A DNA stretch of 64,000 bases from Caballeronia peredens (GTDB lineage Bacteria > Pseudomonadota > Gammaproteobacteria > Burkholderiales > Burkholderiaceae), in the NCBI GenBank assembly GCA_001544595.2, contig FCOH02000016.1, positions 62,001-126,000 on the forward strand, in the 5' to 3' direction. Of the stretch, positions 44,200 to 52,760 are shown one piece after another. A program made the translations under genes and the position numbers. Each line of letters opens with the position of its first letter. The first letter of the stretch is position 1. The notes beneath the pieces were generated by a model. The model did no database searches. It saw only the letters and a list, made by a program, of their open reading frames with translations, and was not told where the DNA came from.

Positions 44200-44910
44200 A
44201 TGCTTGAATTTTTCTCGACGCTCCACTGGGGCGCGGTCGTTCAGATCATCGTGATCGACATTCTGCTCGGCGGCGACAATGCCGTCGTGATCGCGCTCGC
44301 GTGCCGCAACCTGCCGGACAAACAGCGCACGCGCGGCATCGTGCTCGGCACGCTCGGCGCAATCGTGCTGCGCGTCGTGCTGATCGCGTTCGCGGTCATG
44401 CTGCTCGACATCCCGTTCCTCAAGTTCCTGGGCGGCTTGCTGCTGCTGTGGATCGGCGTGAAGCTGATGCAGCCGGATCACGACGAGCACGAAATCAGCG
44501 CGTCCGACCGGCTGTGGGCGGCGGTGAAGACGATCATCATCGCCGATGCGGTGATGAGTCTCGACAACGTGATCGCGATCGCGGGCGCGGCGGAAGCGGC
44601 CGATCCGCGGCATCGGCTCGCGCTGGTGATCTTCGGGCTCGTCGTGAGCATTCCGCTCATCGTGTGGGGCAGCACGCTGGTGCTGAAGCTGCTCGACCGT
44701 TTCCCGGCCGTCGTGCTGCTCGGCGCGGGTCTGCTCGGGTGGATCGCGGGCGGGCTCATCATCGACGATCCTTTCATCGATCGCTGGCCCGCGCTCAATA
44801 CCGAATTCGCCAGTTACGCGGCGCACGCGGCGGGCGCATTGCTGGTCGTGGGCGTCGGCTGGCTGCTCAAACGCCGCGCGCTCGCCGACGGCAATCGCGC
44901 GGCGGGCTGA
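44200..44910 (+). CDS. TerC family integral membrane protein
   Basis: A 236-residue inner-membrane protein with about seven helices. IIVIDILLGGDNAVVIALACRNLP and IIIADAVMSLDNVIAIAGAA carry the paired GGDNA/SLDNV Asp-Asn motifs of TerC proteins, linked to metal (manganese) export and to metalation of exported proteins. ATG 44200 is taken as start because the frame begins with a TTG four codons before without ribosome binding site. It is followed by a terminator-like hairpin next to the pilin gene. Confidence 0.9.
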   Translation: MLEFFSTLHWGAVVQIIVIDILLGGDNAVVIALACRNLPDKQRTRGIVLGTLGAIVLRVVLIAFAVMLLDIPFLKFLGGLLLLWIGVKLMQPDHDEHEISASDRLWAAVKTIIIADAVMSLDNVIAIAGAAEAADPRHRLALVIFGLVVSIPLIVWGSTLVLKLLDRFPAVVLLGAGLLGWIAGGLIIDDPFIDRWPALNTEFASYAAHAAGALLVVGVGWLLKRRALADGNRAAG

Positions 44911-44998
44911 TTCGGCGGACCGATCCCGTTCGAACCGTCGCGCGGGCCTAGGCCGATCGGCCGACTGCCGCAATTTCTACGCGCTGAATACGATTGAG

Positions 44999-45040
44999 GC
45001 GTCCTGTCCGCATTGCGCGGCAGGGCGCTTTTTCGTTTTT
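44999..45040 (+). terminator. terminator-like hairpin ending at the pilin ribosome binding site
   Basis: GCGTCCTGTC (44999-45008) pairs with GGCAGGGCGC (45019-45028) with two G-T pairs, then TTTTTCGTTTTT. CAGGAG, the ribosome binding site of the pilin gene, begins at 45041. It may end the terC message or act as an attenuator for the pilin gene. Confidence 0.7.
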
Positions 45041-45051
45041 CAGGAGCAGCA

Positions 45052-45642
45052 ATGACGACGATGGTTTGTAGTTTCAACACGCCGTGCGAACCGCGCACGA
45101 TATGGTTCGGCCGCGTGAAGAAGGTGTGGGCGCGCGGCTTCACGCTGATCGAACTGATGATCGTGCTGGCGATCGTCGGCGTGGTCGCGGCTTACGCGAT
45201 TCCCGCCTATCAGGACTATCTGGCGCGAAGCCGCGTGGGCGAAGGCATCTCGCTGGCGGCATCGGCCCGGCTCGCGGTGGCGGAAAACGCGGCGAGCGGC
45301 GCGGATCTCGCGGGCGGTTATGCGTCGCCGCCGGGCACGCGCAATGTCGAGTCGATTCACGTCGACAGCGACACCGGGCAGATCACGATCGCGTACTCGA
45401 CGCGCGTCGCGCCTGCGGGTTCGAACACGCTCGTGCTCGTGCCGTCGACGCCCGACAACGCCGAGACGCCCACCGCGCGCATCGCACTCGCCCGCGGCGT
45501 GGTGCAGGCGGGCTCGGTGACGTGGGAATGCTTCGCGGCGACCAAGACGGCATCGGCGCTTCCCGCGCCGGGTGCGGGCCCGCTGCCCGCGCAGGCGCCG
45601 AGCTTGCCGGGCAACCTCGCGCCGCCGGAGTGCCGCGCGTAA
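45052..45642 (+). CDS. type IV pilin (PilA-like)
   Basis: A 196-residue prepilin. The type III signal reads ARG then FTLIELMIVLAIVGVVAAYAIPAYQDYLARSRV: cleavage after Gly, N-methylation of Phe, Glu at +5. The C-terminal globular part has two cysteines (TWECF and PPECRA at the end) likely closing the D-loop, and a Pro/Ala/Ser-rich stretch between them. AGGAG precedes ATG 45052, giving a 29-residue leader, far longer than the usual 6-10. GTG 45115 would give an 8-residue leader (VKKVWARG) but lacks a clear ribosome binding site. The next gene is an O-oligosaccharyltransferase. Confidence 0.88.
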   Translation: MTTMVCSFNTPCEPRTIWFGRVKKVWARGFTLIELMIVLAIVGVVAAYAIPAYQDYLARSRVGEGISLAASARLAVAENAASGADLAGGYASPPGTRNVESIHVDSDTGQITIAYSTRVAPAGSNTLVLVPSTPDNAETPTARIALARGVVQAGSVTWECFAATKTASALPAPGAGPLPAQAPSLPGNLAPPECRA

Positions 45643-45672
45643 GCAGTGCGAAAGAGCGAAGCGCATGAGACG

Positions 45673-45706
45673 GGCGCGGCGGCAGAATTGACGGCGCCGC
45701 CGCGCC
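45673..45706 (+). terminator. strong GC hairpin after the pilin gene
   Basis: GGCGCGGCGGC (45673-45683) pairs perfectly with GCCGCCGCGCC (45696-45706), 30 nt after the pilin stop. The T tract comes 10 nt later (CGTTTTTGCG). Confidence 0.55.
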
Positions 45707-45763
45707 TGACAGCGTCGTTTTTGCGCGAAAAACAGCGATTTCGTCGCAAATGCAGTGGTTCAT

Positions 45764-45792
45764 CGGACAGCGCGGGCAAAGTTTTGTATAGT
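45764..45792 (+). promoter_or_regulatory. promoter candidate of the PglL-like gene
   Basis: CGGACA (45764-45769), 17-bp spacer, TATAGT (45787-45792): a fair sigma-70 match 30 nt before ATG 45822. This suggests the ligase can be made apart from the pilin. Confidence 0.55.
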
Positions 45793-45821
45793 GCGCCGGT
45801 TGCCGACGTTCCCAGTCCCTT

Positions 45822-47627
45822 ATGCCTTCCCAATTCGCGCGTTTTCTCTGTTTCGCTGTCCTGTGCCTTGCGCTGACGATTCCTTTTGCGGTCGTCAACC
45901 ATACGTATCCGATTCCGACTTTCTACGCCGAATACAGCGCGCTCGCGCTCTATCTGGCGCTTGGCGCAACGGTGGCGCTCCTCGTGCGCGTCTCCGAGCC
46001 GAAGGTGCCGTTCGCGTCGCCGGTCGTCGCGCTGATGCCGCTCGCCTTCGGACTGCTGCTCGTCGCGCAGACGCTGTTGTTGCCGGTCGCGCAGCCTTCG
46101 ATGAACTGGCTCGGCGGCGCGTATCTGCTCGCTTCGTTCGTCGCGGTGCATACGGGTTTCGGCTTCGTGCGCGCGGGGCTCGCGGAGAAGGCGTTGCGCG
46201 TGGGCGCTGCAGCGTTGATGGTGGGCGGGCTGTTCGCGGTGTTCTGCCAGATCGTGCAGTTGCTGCACCTCGAAGTGAAGTTCACGCCGTTCGTCGTCGC
46301 GTACAACGTGATGGTCGACCGACGTCCGTTCGGCAACATGGCGCAGGCGAATCACCTCGCGACGGTCATCGCGTTCGCGCTGGCGGCCGCGCTCTATTTC
46401 GTGCAGACGCGGCGTCTGCCGGTCGTCCTGTGGCTCGCGCTGTCGGTGGTGTATTCGCTGGGACTCGCGCTCACGGTGTCGCGCGGGCCGTGGTTGCAGA
46501 CGGGCGTGATCGTCGTCGCCGGATTCTGGATGGCGTTCGTCCTGGGCCGGCCGGTCGCGTCCGAAGGTTTCGACGGACCGGGCCGGCGCGACCTGCGCGC
46601 GTGGCTCATGCCGGTTCTGCTCGCGATCGTATTCTTCGCGGTGAACGCGGCGGTGCGCTGGGCGAACACGCGCTATGACTTCGGGCTCGCGCAGTCCGCC
46701 GCGGAGCGCATGCAGGACGCGAACCAGATCGCGCCGCGCCTCGCGCTCTGGAAATACGGCTGGACGATGTTCAAGACGCATCCGCTGCTGGGCGTCGGCT
46801 GGGGCGAGTTTCCGCGCTATCAGTTCGATCTCGTGCGCGATCTGGGCGGCGTGGAGATCGCGAACAACGCGCACGACATCTTCATCGACCTGCTCGCGAA
46901 AACGGGCGCGCTCGGCGTGGCGATTCTGGTGGGCGGCGTCGTGTTCTGGCTGATTCGCGTGCTGCGTGCGCCGCAGACGCCTGCGCGCATTTTCGCGTTG
47001 TCGCTGCTCGGCGTGCTGATGATGCATGCGCTCGTCGAATATCCGCAGCAGTACATGTTCTTTCTGATGCCCGCGATGCTCGTCATCGGCTTGCTGGAGA
47101 CGCGGCCCGTGCGGCTCGTCGCGCGGCCGTTGTCGTATGGCGTGTATGTCGTGCTCGTGCTCGGCGGCCTCGCGGCGCTTTATCCGACGCTGCGCGACTA
47201 CAACCGCGCCGAAGTCCTGTACTACGGTGCGCGGCCGGCAGAGCAGTATCGCGAGAATCCGTCGTTCCTGTTTACGGCGTGGGGCGAGTACGGCGCGGCG
47301 ACGCTCTTGCCGATCAACGCGCAGAACATCGAGGAGAAGCTCGCGGCGCATCGCAAGGCGATCGCGCTGTTGCCGGGCGAGACCGTGCTGCGTCGATATG
47401 CGGTGCTGCAGGCGCTCGCCGGGCAGAAGGCGGAAGCGCTCGACACCATGGCGCGCCTGAAGATTTTCGCAACCGAGCTGCACGACTGGCCGAAGCAGCT
47501 TTCGGCCGTCTACGATCTCGTCGACGAAGCGGGAAAGCCGCTGGCGTCGTTCAAGGCGGATCTCGTCAAGCTGTACGGCGTGCCGGCGCAGAGTCAGGCG
47601 CCGGCGGAAGATGACGACGACGAGTGA
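45822..47627 (+). CDS. PglL/Wzy-type protein O-oligosaccharyltransferase
   Basis: A 601-residue inner-membrane protein with about 11-12 helices. RPFGNMAQANHLAT (about 167-180) and the Wzy_C segment with VSRGPWLQTGV, YGWTMFKTHPLLGVGWGEFPRYQFD (about 312-337) and NNAHDIFIDLLAKTGALG, holding the periplasmic catalytic His, mark the PglL/PilO-type ligase that moves lipid-linked glycan onto Ser/Thr of pilins and other exported proteins. The last 150 residues form a helical soluble domain and an acidic tail (DDDDE). It follows the pilin gene by 179 nt. Confidence 0.9.
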   Translation: MPSQFARFLCFAVLCLALTIPFAVVNHTYPIPTFYAEYSALALYLALGATVALLVRVSEPKVPFASPVVALMPLAFGLLLVAQTLLLPVAQPSMNWLGGAYLLASFVAVHTGFGFVRAGLAEKALRVGAAALMVGGLFAVFCQIVQLLHLEVKFTPFVVAYNVMVDRRPFGNMAQANHLATVIAFALAAALYFVQTRRLPVVLWLALSVVYSLGLALTVSRGPWLQTGVIVVAGFWMAFVLGRPVASEGFDGPGRRDLRAWLMPVLLAIVFFAVNAAVRWANTRYDFGLAQSAAERMQDANQIAPRLALWKYGWTMFKTHPLLGVGWGEFPRYQFDLVRDLGGVEIANNAHDIFIDLLAKTGALGVAILVGGVVFWLIRVLRAPQTPARIFALSLLGVLMMHALVEYPQQYMFFLMPAMLVIGLLETRPVRLVARPLSYGVYVVLVLGGLAALYPTLRDYNRAEVLYYGARPAEQYRENPSFLFTAWGEYGAATLLPINAQNIEEKLAAHRKAIALLPGETVLRRYAVLQALAGQKAEALDTMARLKIFATELHDWPKQLSAVYDLVDEAGKPLASFKADLVKLYGVPAQSQAPAEDDDDE

Positions 47628-47634
47628 GCGGGCG

Positions 47635-48132
47635 TCAGGCTGAGCGCGGCGCGCGCTCCTCCGCCACCCAATCCCCCGACTTCCCGCCGTGCTTTTCCAT
47701 CACCCGCACATCGGTGATGGTCATGCCCCGATCCACCGCCTTGCACATGTCGTAGATCGTGAGCAATCCGACCTGCACGGCGGTCAGCGCTTCCATCTCC
47801 ACACCCGTGCGCCCGACCGTCTCCACGCGCACCTCGCAATGCACGCCCGGCAGCGTTTCGTCGATCGAAAAGTCCACGGCGACGCGCGTCAGCGCCAGCG
47901 GATGACACAGCGGAATCAGATCGGCGGTGCGCTTTGCGCCCTGAATCGCCGCGATGCGCGCGACGCCCAGCACGTCGCCTTTCTTCGCGCGGCCTTCGCG
48001 GATGAGCGCGAGCGTGCCGTCGAGCATCGCGATCGAACCGCGCGCAACCGCGATGCGCCGCGTCTCGCCCTTGCCGCCGACATCGACCATGTGCGCCTCG
48101 CCGGCGGCATCGAAATGTGTGAGTCCGGACAT
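47635..48132 (-). CDS. moaC: cyclic pyranopterin monophosphate synthase MoaC
   Basis: A 165-residue molybdenum-cofactor enzyme acting after MoaA. Marks: LTHFDAAGEAHMVDVGGKGETRRIAVA, the RGSI segment, GVARIAAIQGAKRTADLIPLCHPLALT (with the active-site Lys and His), VETVGRTGVEMEALTAVQVGLLTIYDMCKAVDRGM. GGAG lies close before ATG 48132. No other moa gene is in the window. Its stop almost touches that of the converging PglL-like gene. Confidence 0.96.
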   Translation of the reverse strand: MSGLTHFDAAGEAHMVDVGGKGETRRIAVARGSIAMLDGTLALIREGRAKKGDVLGVARIAAIQGAKRTADLIPLCHPLALTRVAVDFSIDETLPGVHCEVRVETVGRTGVEMEALTAVQVGLLTIYDMCKAVDRGMTITDVRVMEKHGGKSGDWVAEERAPRSA

Positions 48133-48311
48133 AGCGTCTCCTTCGAGTGGGCGCCTATCATACCAGCGTGATTTCGCGCGCTTTTCCGCAATGCACGGCG
48201 CGCGAATGTCACGGGCGCCGGTGCAGCGGAACTCTCCCGGCGCGACACTTGATACGATAAGCTCGTTTTGATTTTTCGAGCCGGCCGTCGGCGCCGCCCC
48301 GGTATTGCGCC

Positions 48312-50405
48312 ATGCATTCGACACGTCCGAGCCGCGTGCTCGTTTCCCTGCTGTGCATCGCCCTCGCCATGCCGCCCGCGGCGCTGGCGCAATCGGGCGC
48401 GCCCGTCGTCGGCGGCTCCAACGCGGCCGGCGCAACCGGCACGCTCGCGGCATCGCAACTGCGCTCATCGCAGGAACACGGCGGCAGCGACGTCCCCGCC
48501 AATGTCGCGGAGGGCGTGTTCGGCGTCTACGGCGGCGCGGAAAGCCGCTTCGCGAACCGGCCAGGCACGATGTCCGGTCTGCGCGCGCCGCTTTCGTCGG
48601 TGCAATTGCCCGATCTCGGCGACGGCTCCGGCGGCTCGCTCACGCCGCAGGCGGAGCGCAAGATCGGCGAGCGGGCGATGCGCGAAGTGCGCGCCGACCC
48701 CGATTATCTCGACGACTGGCTGCTGCGCGACTATCTCGACTCGATTTCCTCGAAGCTCTCGGCCGCGGCGGCCACGCAGTATCTGGGCGGCTACCGGCCG
48801 GACTTCGATCTCTTCGCCGTGCGCGATCCGCAGATCAACGCGTTTTCGATGCCCGGCGGCTTCATCGGCGTGAATACCGGGCTGATCGCGGCGACGCAGA
48901 CCGAGTCGGAACTGGCGTCCGTCATCGGACACGAAATGGGGCACGTGCTCCAGCGGCACATCGCGCGCATGCTCGGGACGCAGGAAAAGAGCACCTACGC
49001 GGCGCTTGCGGGCATGCTCGCCGGCCTCCTCGCGGGCCTGCTCGCGCACAGCGGCGATCTCGGCATGGGCCTCGCGATGGGCGGCCAGGCCTTCGCCGTC
49101 GACAATCAGTTGCGCTTTTCGCGGGCGGCCGAGCACGAGGCGGATCGCGTCGGCTTCCAGATGCTGGCCGCCGCCGGCTACGATCCTTACGCGATGGCCG
49201 CGTTTTTCGAACGCCTCGATCGCTCGACCATGGCCGACAACGGCGTGCCGCCCTACGTGCGCACGCACCCGCTGACGACCGAGCGCATCGCCGACATGGA
49301 GGGCCGCGCGCGGCGCGTGCCGTACCGGCAGCCGCGCCAGTCGGTGGAATACGCGTTCGTGCGCGCCCGGGCGCGGGTGCTGCAGGTGAGCTTTGCGAGC
49401 GATTATCGCGAAGTCGCGAGCCGCCTGCGCGCGGAAATCGAGGATCAGACTGCGCTCAATCCGGCGGCAAACTGGTACGGCATCGCGCTGGCGCAATCGC
49501 TGATGGGCGACTACGCCGCCGCCAACGACGCGCTCGCGAAAGCGCGGCGCCTGTTCGAAGGCGAGGAGGCGAGCACGGCGGCGGCATCGGCGCAGGTGCT
49601 GCAGGAGGCGAAGGCGGCGGGCGCGAGCGCGGCGTCGGGTTCGAAGGCCACGCTGGCGTCTTCGCGCGCGAAAAGCACGGGCGCGGGTCAGGCGCAATCC
49701 GTGGCGCAATCCAAGGCGCAATCCGGGACGCCATCGCTGAGCAACGCGGACGCCTCGATGATCGCGACGCCGCTCGACAACACCCACGCGTCGCTGAATC
49801 TCGGCAAAAGCGTGCGCATCGAAGGCGCGCCGCGCTCAGGTGGCGATATCGCGCTCCCGCCGATCCACGTCGAAGGCGGCGCGGCGCCGGCGCGGCAGCA
49901 ATCGTCATCGTCATCGTCATCGGCCTCGCAGACGCAGCCTGCGCAAGTCCAGCGCAGCTCGCCGAGTCTCGATGTGCTCGCCGCCGACATCGCGCGCCGC
50001 GCCGGCCGCAACGACGAGGCGGTCCGGCTCGCCGAGATCGCCCAGAAGCGCTGGCCCGAATCGCACGCGGCGCTCGACGTTCACCTGCAGGCGCTGCTGG
50101 CCGCGCGCCGCTATGCCGAAGCGCAGGCGCTCGCCCGCCGCGAAACGCGCGCCGAGCCGACGCGTCCCGACTGGTGGCTTTATCTCGCACAGGCGAGCGC
50201 GGGACTCAACGATCCGCTGCAGCAACATCAGGCGATGGCGGAAAAGCTCGCGCTCGACGGCGCGTGGCCGTCCGCGATCCGCCAGTTGAAGGAGGCGCGC
50301 GACGTGAAGAACGTGGGCTTCTACGATCTGTCGGCGATTTCGGCGCGCCTGCGCGATTTCGAGACGCGCTACAAGGAAGAGCGCGAGCAGGAGAAAAACG
50401 GCTAG
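48312..50405 (+). CDS. M48 family metalloprotease, BepA-like with TPR region
   Basis: A 697-residue exported protease. Signal peptide (LVSLLCIALAMPPAALAQ, residue about 27 cleavage). The M48 domain has HEMGH (207-211) and EHEAD (274-278), the zinc ligands and third Glu, a following GDL/G-rich loop, and an R..THPLTTERI segment. The C-terminal half carries TPR-like helices (about 375-430 and 560-690) split by a low-complexity Ala/Ser stretch that contains a run of Ser from six-base TCATCG repeats. BepA degrades or helps assemble outer-membrane proteins and LptD. Start ATG 48312 fits. Confidence 0.88.
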   Translation: MHSTRPSRVLVSLLCIALAMPPAALAQSGAPVVGGSNAAGATGTLAASQLRSSQEHGGSDVPANVAEGVFGVYGGAESRFANRPGTMSGLRAPLSSVQLPDLGDGSGGSLTPQAERKIGERAMREVRADPDYLDDWLLRDYLDSISSKLSAAAATQYLGGYRPDFDLFAVRDPQINAFSMPGGFIGVNTGLIAATQTESELASVIGHEMGHVLQRHIARMLGTQEKSTYAALAGMLAGLLAGLLAHSGDLGMGLAMGGQAFAVDNQLRFSRAAEHEADRVGFQMLAAAGYDPYAMAAFFERLDRSTMADNGVPPYVRTHPLTTERIADMEGRARRVPYRQPRQSVEYAFVRARARVLQVSFASDYREVASRLRAEIEDQTALNPAANWYGIALAQSLMGDYAAANDALAKARRLFEGEEASTAAASAQVLQEAKAAGASAASGSKATLASSRAKSTGAGQAQSVAQSKAQSGTPSLSNADASMIATPLDNTHASLNLGKSVRIEGAPRSGGDIALPPIHVEGGAAPARQQSSSSSSSASQTQPAQVQRSSPSLDVLAADIARRAGRNDEAVRLAEIAQKRWPESHAALDVHLQALLAARRYAEAQALARRETRAEPTRPDWWLYLAQASAGLNDPLQQHQAMAEKLALDGAWPSAIRQLKEARDVKNVGFYDLSAISARLRDFETRYKEEREQEKNG

Positions 50406-50406
50406 T

Positions 50407-51000
50407 TCAGCTTGCCGATGCCGCGCGGCCGGCCGGGCTCGCGACGAAACCGAAACGCCGCGCGACGTCCGCGCGCGCGATCGCCTCGACGGGCAAATCG
50501 ACGCCCGTACGCCAGTGAAAGACGCCGCGCTTGGCCGCGTGCTCGCCCGTATCGTCGAGCGAGGCGTGGTTTGCGAACAGATCGAGATCGTGATCGTGCA
50601 GCGCGGCCACGCGCGCGGGCGCGGCGTCGTCGGAAAAGAGAATGCCGCCTTCGTCGTCGAGCCATGCGCGCGCGGGCTCGAACGCCGCGCCGGCCTGCTC
50701 GGTCAGGCGCAGAACACCGTCGATGGCCTGCAGCCGCACAATCCACGGCGTATAAGCCAGCTCGACATACACGCGCTGCGGTCCGTTCTGAAAGAACCAC
50801 TGGCCGTCGGCGTCACGTTCGTAATTGCGGTTGATGAAGCCGAGCAGCGCATCGTGGCGGATCGGCGTGCCGAGTTCGCCGGCGGCCTGCGCGGCGTCGT
50901 CGCGCATGCGCCATTGGCCGCGCCGGTCGAGCAGCAGCCAGCCCGTGCAATGCGGAACGTTGGGCCATTTGGCGAGCGCCTGCCTGACGATGTCATCCAT
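50407..51000 (-). CDS. conserved hypothetical protein (Burkholderia type)
   Basis: A 197-residue soluble protein starting MDDIVRQALAKWPNVPHCTGWLLLDRRGQWRMRD. WFFQNGPQRVYVELAYTPWIVRL and LLFSDDAAPARVAALHDHDLDLFANHASL are striking Trp/His-rich segments, typical of a beta-rich domain with possible metal sites. I do not assign a family name with certainty. It ends 6 nt from the YheT-type hydrolase gene start side and lies in the same direction downstream of it, so it is likely co-transcribed. Confidence 0.75.
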   Translation of the reverse strand: MDDIVRQALAKWPNVPHCTGWLLLDRRGQWRMRDDAAQAAGELGTPIRHDALLGFINRNYERDADGQWFFQNGPQRVYVELAYTPWIVRLQAIDGVLRLTEQAGAAFEPARAWLDDEGGILFSDDAAPARVAALHDHDLDLFANHASLDDTGEHAAKRGVFHWRTGVDLPVEAIARADVARRFGFVASPAGRAASAS

Positions 51001-51006
51001 GATGGT

Positions 51007-52080
51007 TCACGAAACGAAGTTCTCCAGATAGCCGAAGACACGCAGCGACAGCCAGTCGATCCTGCCCGGGAACGGTCCTGTCATGAAGCCGACGTGGCCG
51101 CCGTGATTCGGCTGATCGAGCGTGACGCGCGCCGACACTTCCGCCTGCGACGGCAGCGCGAACTCCGGCAGGAACGGATCGTTGCGCGCGTTCAGCAGCA
51201 GCGCGGGCACTTCGATGTGCTTCAGATGCGCGCGGATGGTCGCTGTCGACCAATAGTGATTGGTGTCGCGAAAGCCGTGCAGCGGCGCGGTCACGACGTT
51301 ATCGAATTCGTACAGCGTGCGCGCGGCGAGCACGGCTTCGCGCTCGTACAGCCCGGGATATTGCCCGAGCTTCGCGAGCGCCTTCTTCTTCAGCGACTTG
51401 AGAAAGCTGCGCGTATAGACCATGCCGAAGCCCTGCGAGATGGCCTCGCCGCCGGCGTGCACGTCGAGCGGAGCGGAAATGGCGGCCGCCGCGCTGATGA
51501 TCGATGCATCGTGGCCGCGCTCGCACAGCCAGTGCAACAGCACGTTGCCGCCGAGCGAGACGCCCGCCGCCACGACCGGACCGGGATGCGACTGCGCGAG
51601 GCGCCGCAGGATCCAGTCGACTTCGGCGCTGTCGGCGAGATGATAGAAGCGCGGCTGCAGATTGAGCGGCCCGCTGCAACTGCGGAAGTGCGGCACGACG
51701 CCGTGCCAGCCGCGCGCCTGTGCGGCGGCCATCATCGTGCGGGCGTAGTGCGAATCGGAATTGCCTTCGAGGCCGTGAAACAGCACGAAGAGCGGGGCGG
51801 TCGCGGCGGGTTCGTCGCCGGAATCGTGCGCGAGCCAGTCGAGGTCGATGAAATCGCCGTCGGGCGTGTTCCAGCGCTCACGCCGGTAGCGCACGGCGGG
51901 TTTGCGGCCGAACAGCGCGGGAACGATGGTTTGCGCGTGGCTCGACGGCAGCCAGCGCGGCGCGCGATAGAGCCAGTCCGTGGTGAGCGGTGCGAGCACG
52001 CGCGCGGTTTCCCTCAGTGCCACTGCGGGCGCTTTGTCCACGAACGACGAATCGTGTTTCAACAACGGATCGCGCTTCAT
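51007..52080 (-). CDS. YheT-type alpha/beta hydrolase
   Basis: A 357-residue hydrolase of the YheT/ABHD1-3 group. FVLFHGLEGNSDSHYAR, HFRSCSGPLNLQPRFYHLADSAEVDWIL and the nucleophile elbow AAGVSLGGNV (Ser175), then NARNDPFLP (Asp) and NHGGHVGF (His) give the full triad. These enzymes act on esters or lipids, with substrate uncertain in bacteria. No signal peptide. It starts at 52080. The 233 bases upstream hold nested inverted repeats. Confidence 0.9.
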   Translation of the reverse strand: MKRDPLLKHDSSFVDKAPAVALRETARVLAPLTTDWLYRAPRWLPSSHAQTIVPALFGRKPAVRYRRERWNTPDGDFIDLDWLAHDSGDEPAATAPLFVLFHGLEGNSDSHYARTMMAAAQARGWHGVVPHFRSCSGPLNLQPRFYHLADSAEVDWILRRLAQSHPGPVVAAGVSLGGNVLLHWLCERGHDASIISAAAAISAPLDVHAGGEAISQGFGMVYTRSFLKSLKKKALAKLGQYPGLYEREAVLAARTLYEFDNVVTAPLHGFRDTNHYWSTATIRAHLKHIEVPALLLNARNDPFLPEFALPSQAEVSARVTLDQPNHGGHVGFMTGPFPGRIDWLSLRVFGYLENFVS

Positions 52081-52130
52081 GGCCCCTCCCCGACGTACGT
52101 CTTTTTCAGCGCTTCAAGTCTATAGGGTCT

Positions 52131-52308
52131 GTTGACGCATGAACGACCCCGCGTTGCCCTGAAAGGCAACCCCCCGGGAATGCACGACATCAGGCGCATG
52201 GCGTCGTCGTGCATTGCTTGTTTCGGGCCGCCGGCCGCCAAACGGCGCGCCACACTTCCCGCCCCGCGCGCGGTTTCACGCGTTCGCAAGGCCGTTTCAT
52301 GCGTCAAC
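52131..52308. repeat. 13-bp inverted repeat enclosing two hairpins (non-coding)
   Basis: GTTGACGCATGAA (52131-52143) and TTCATGCGTCAAC (52296-52308) are perfect inverted copies 152 bp apart. Inside lie GTTGCC/GGCAAC (52153-52158/52165-52170) and AATGCACGAC/GTCGTGCATT (52179-52188/52206-52215, loop 17 nt). The block fills almost the whole gap between the NTF2-like gene stop and the YheT-type gene. It could be a small inverted-repeat element or a structured RNA. Confidence 0.7.
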
Positions 52309-52313
52309 CGACC

Positions 52314-52760
52314 TTAGTGCAGCGGTCCCTGACCATGCCGCAGCTTGGCCGCGAACTGTCCGGCTGTTTCCATCGGCATCACGCTCGCGTGGATATGCGC
52401 AATGCGCCACTCGCCGCGCTCGTGAACCATCACGTAGGTCGTGTAGATCATGCGCGGCACGCCGGTCGATGCAGCCGGCTGATGCGCCTCCGCCACCGCA
52501 TATACGACCGTGCCGAGACTGTCGTACACGCGGATATCGAGCGGCTCGATGGTCACCGCCTGTGTTTCGAACTGCTTGCCGAGACCGGCGCGGATGCTCT
52601 CGAGGCCGTGCAGATGCGTGCCGTCTGCGCAGACGCAGGTGGCGAACTCCTCGTCGATCCACAGCGACATCATCGTGTCGATGCTGTTGTCCGCGACGGC
52701 CTGATAGTAAGCGTTGAGAGTATCGGCGGCGGCTTCGAAGAGGCGGGCGAAACGTGGCAT
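52314..52760 (-). CDS. NTF2-like/SnoaL-fold protein
   Basis: A 148-residue protein of the NTF2 superfamily. FEAADTLNAYYQAVADNSIDTMMSLW opens the fold, followed by HLHGLESIRAGLGKQFETQ, VVYAVAEAH and TTYVMVHERGEWRIAHIHAS (the last strand pair with the usual WRIAHIH). These folds serve as enzymes, subunits or ligand binders. The conserved Asp/Glu of typical isomerases is not clear. Start 52760 is best, with a weak site. The 5' side is 217 nt from waaF. Confidence 0.8.
   Translation of the reverse strand: MPRFARLFEAAADTLNAYYQAVADNSIDTMMSLWIDEEFATCVCADGTHLHGLESIRAGLGKQFETQAVTIEPLDIRVYDSLGTVVYAVAEAHQPAASTGVPRMIYTTYVMVHERGEWRIAHIHASVMPMETAGQFAAKLRHGQGPLH

Noticed and set aside
49902..49922. Repeated TCATCG units in the M48 protease gene as a possible phase-variable tract
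   Set aside because: The unit is six bases and codes Ser, so gain or loss keeps the frame. It fits a simple low-complexity linker.
48305..50518. Alternative plus-strand frame through the M48 protease gene
   Set aside because: No protease motif in it, while the neighbouring frame has a signal peptide, HEMGH and EHEAD.
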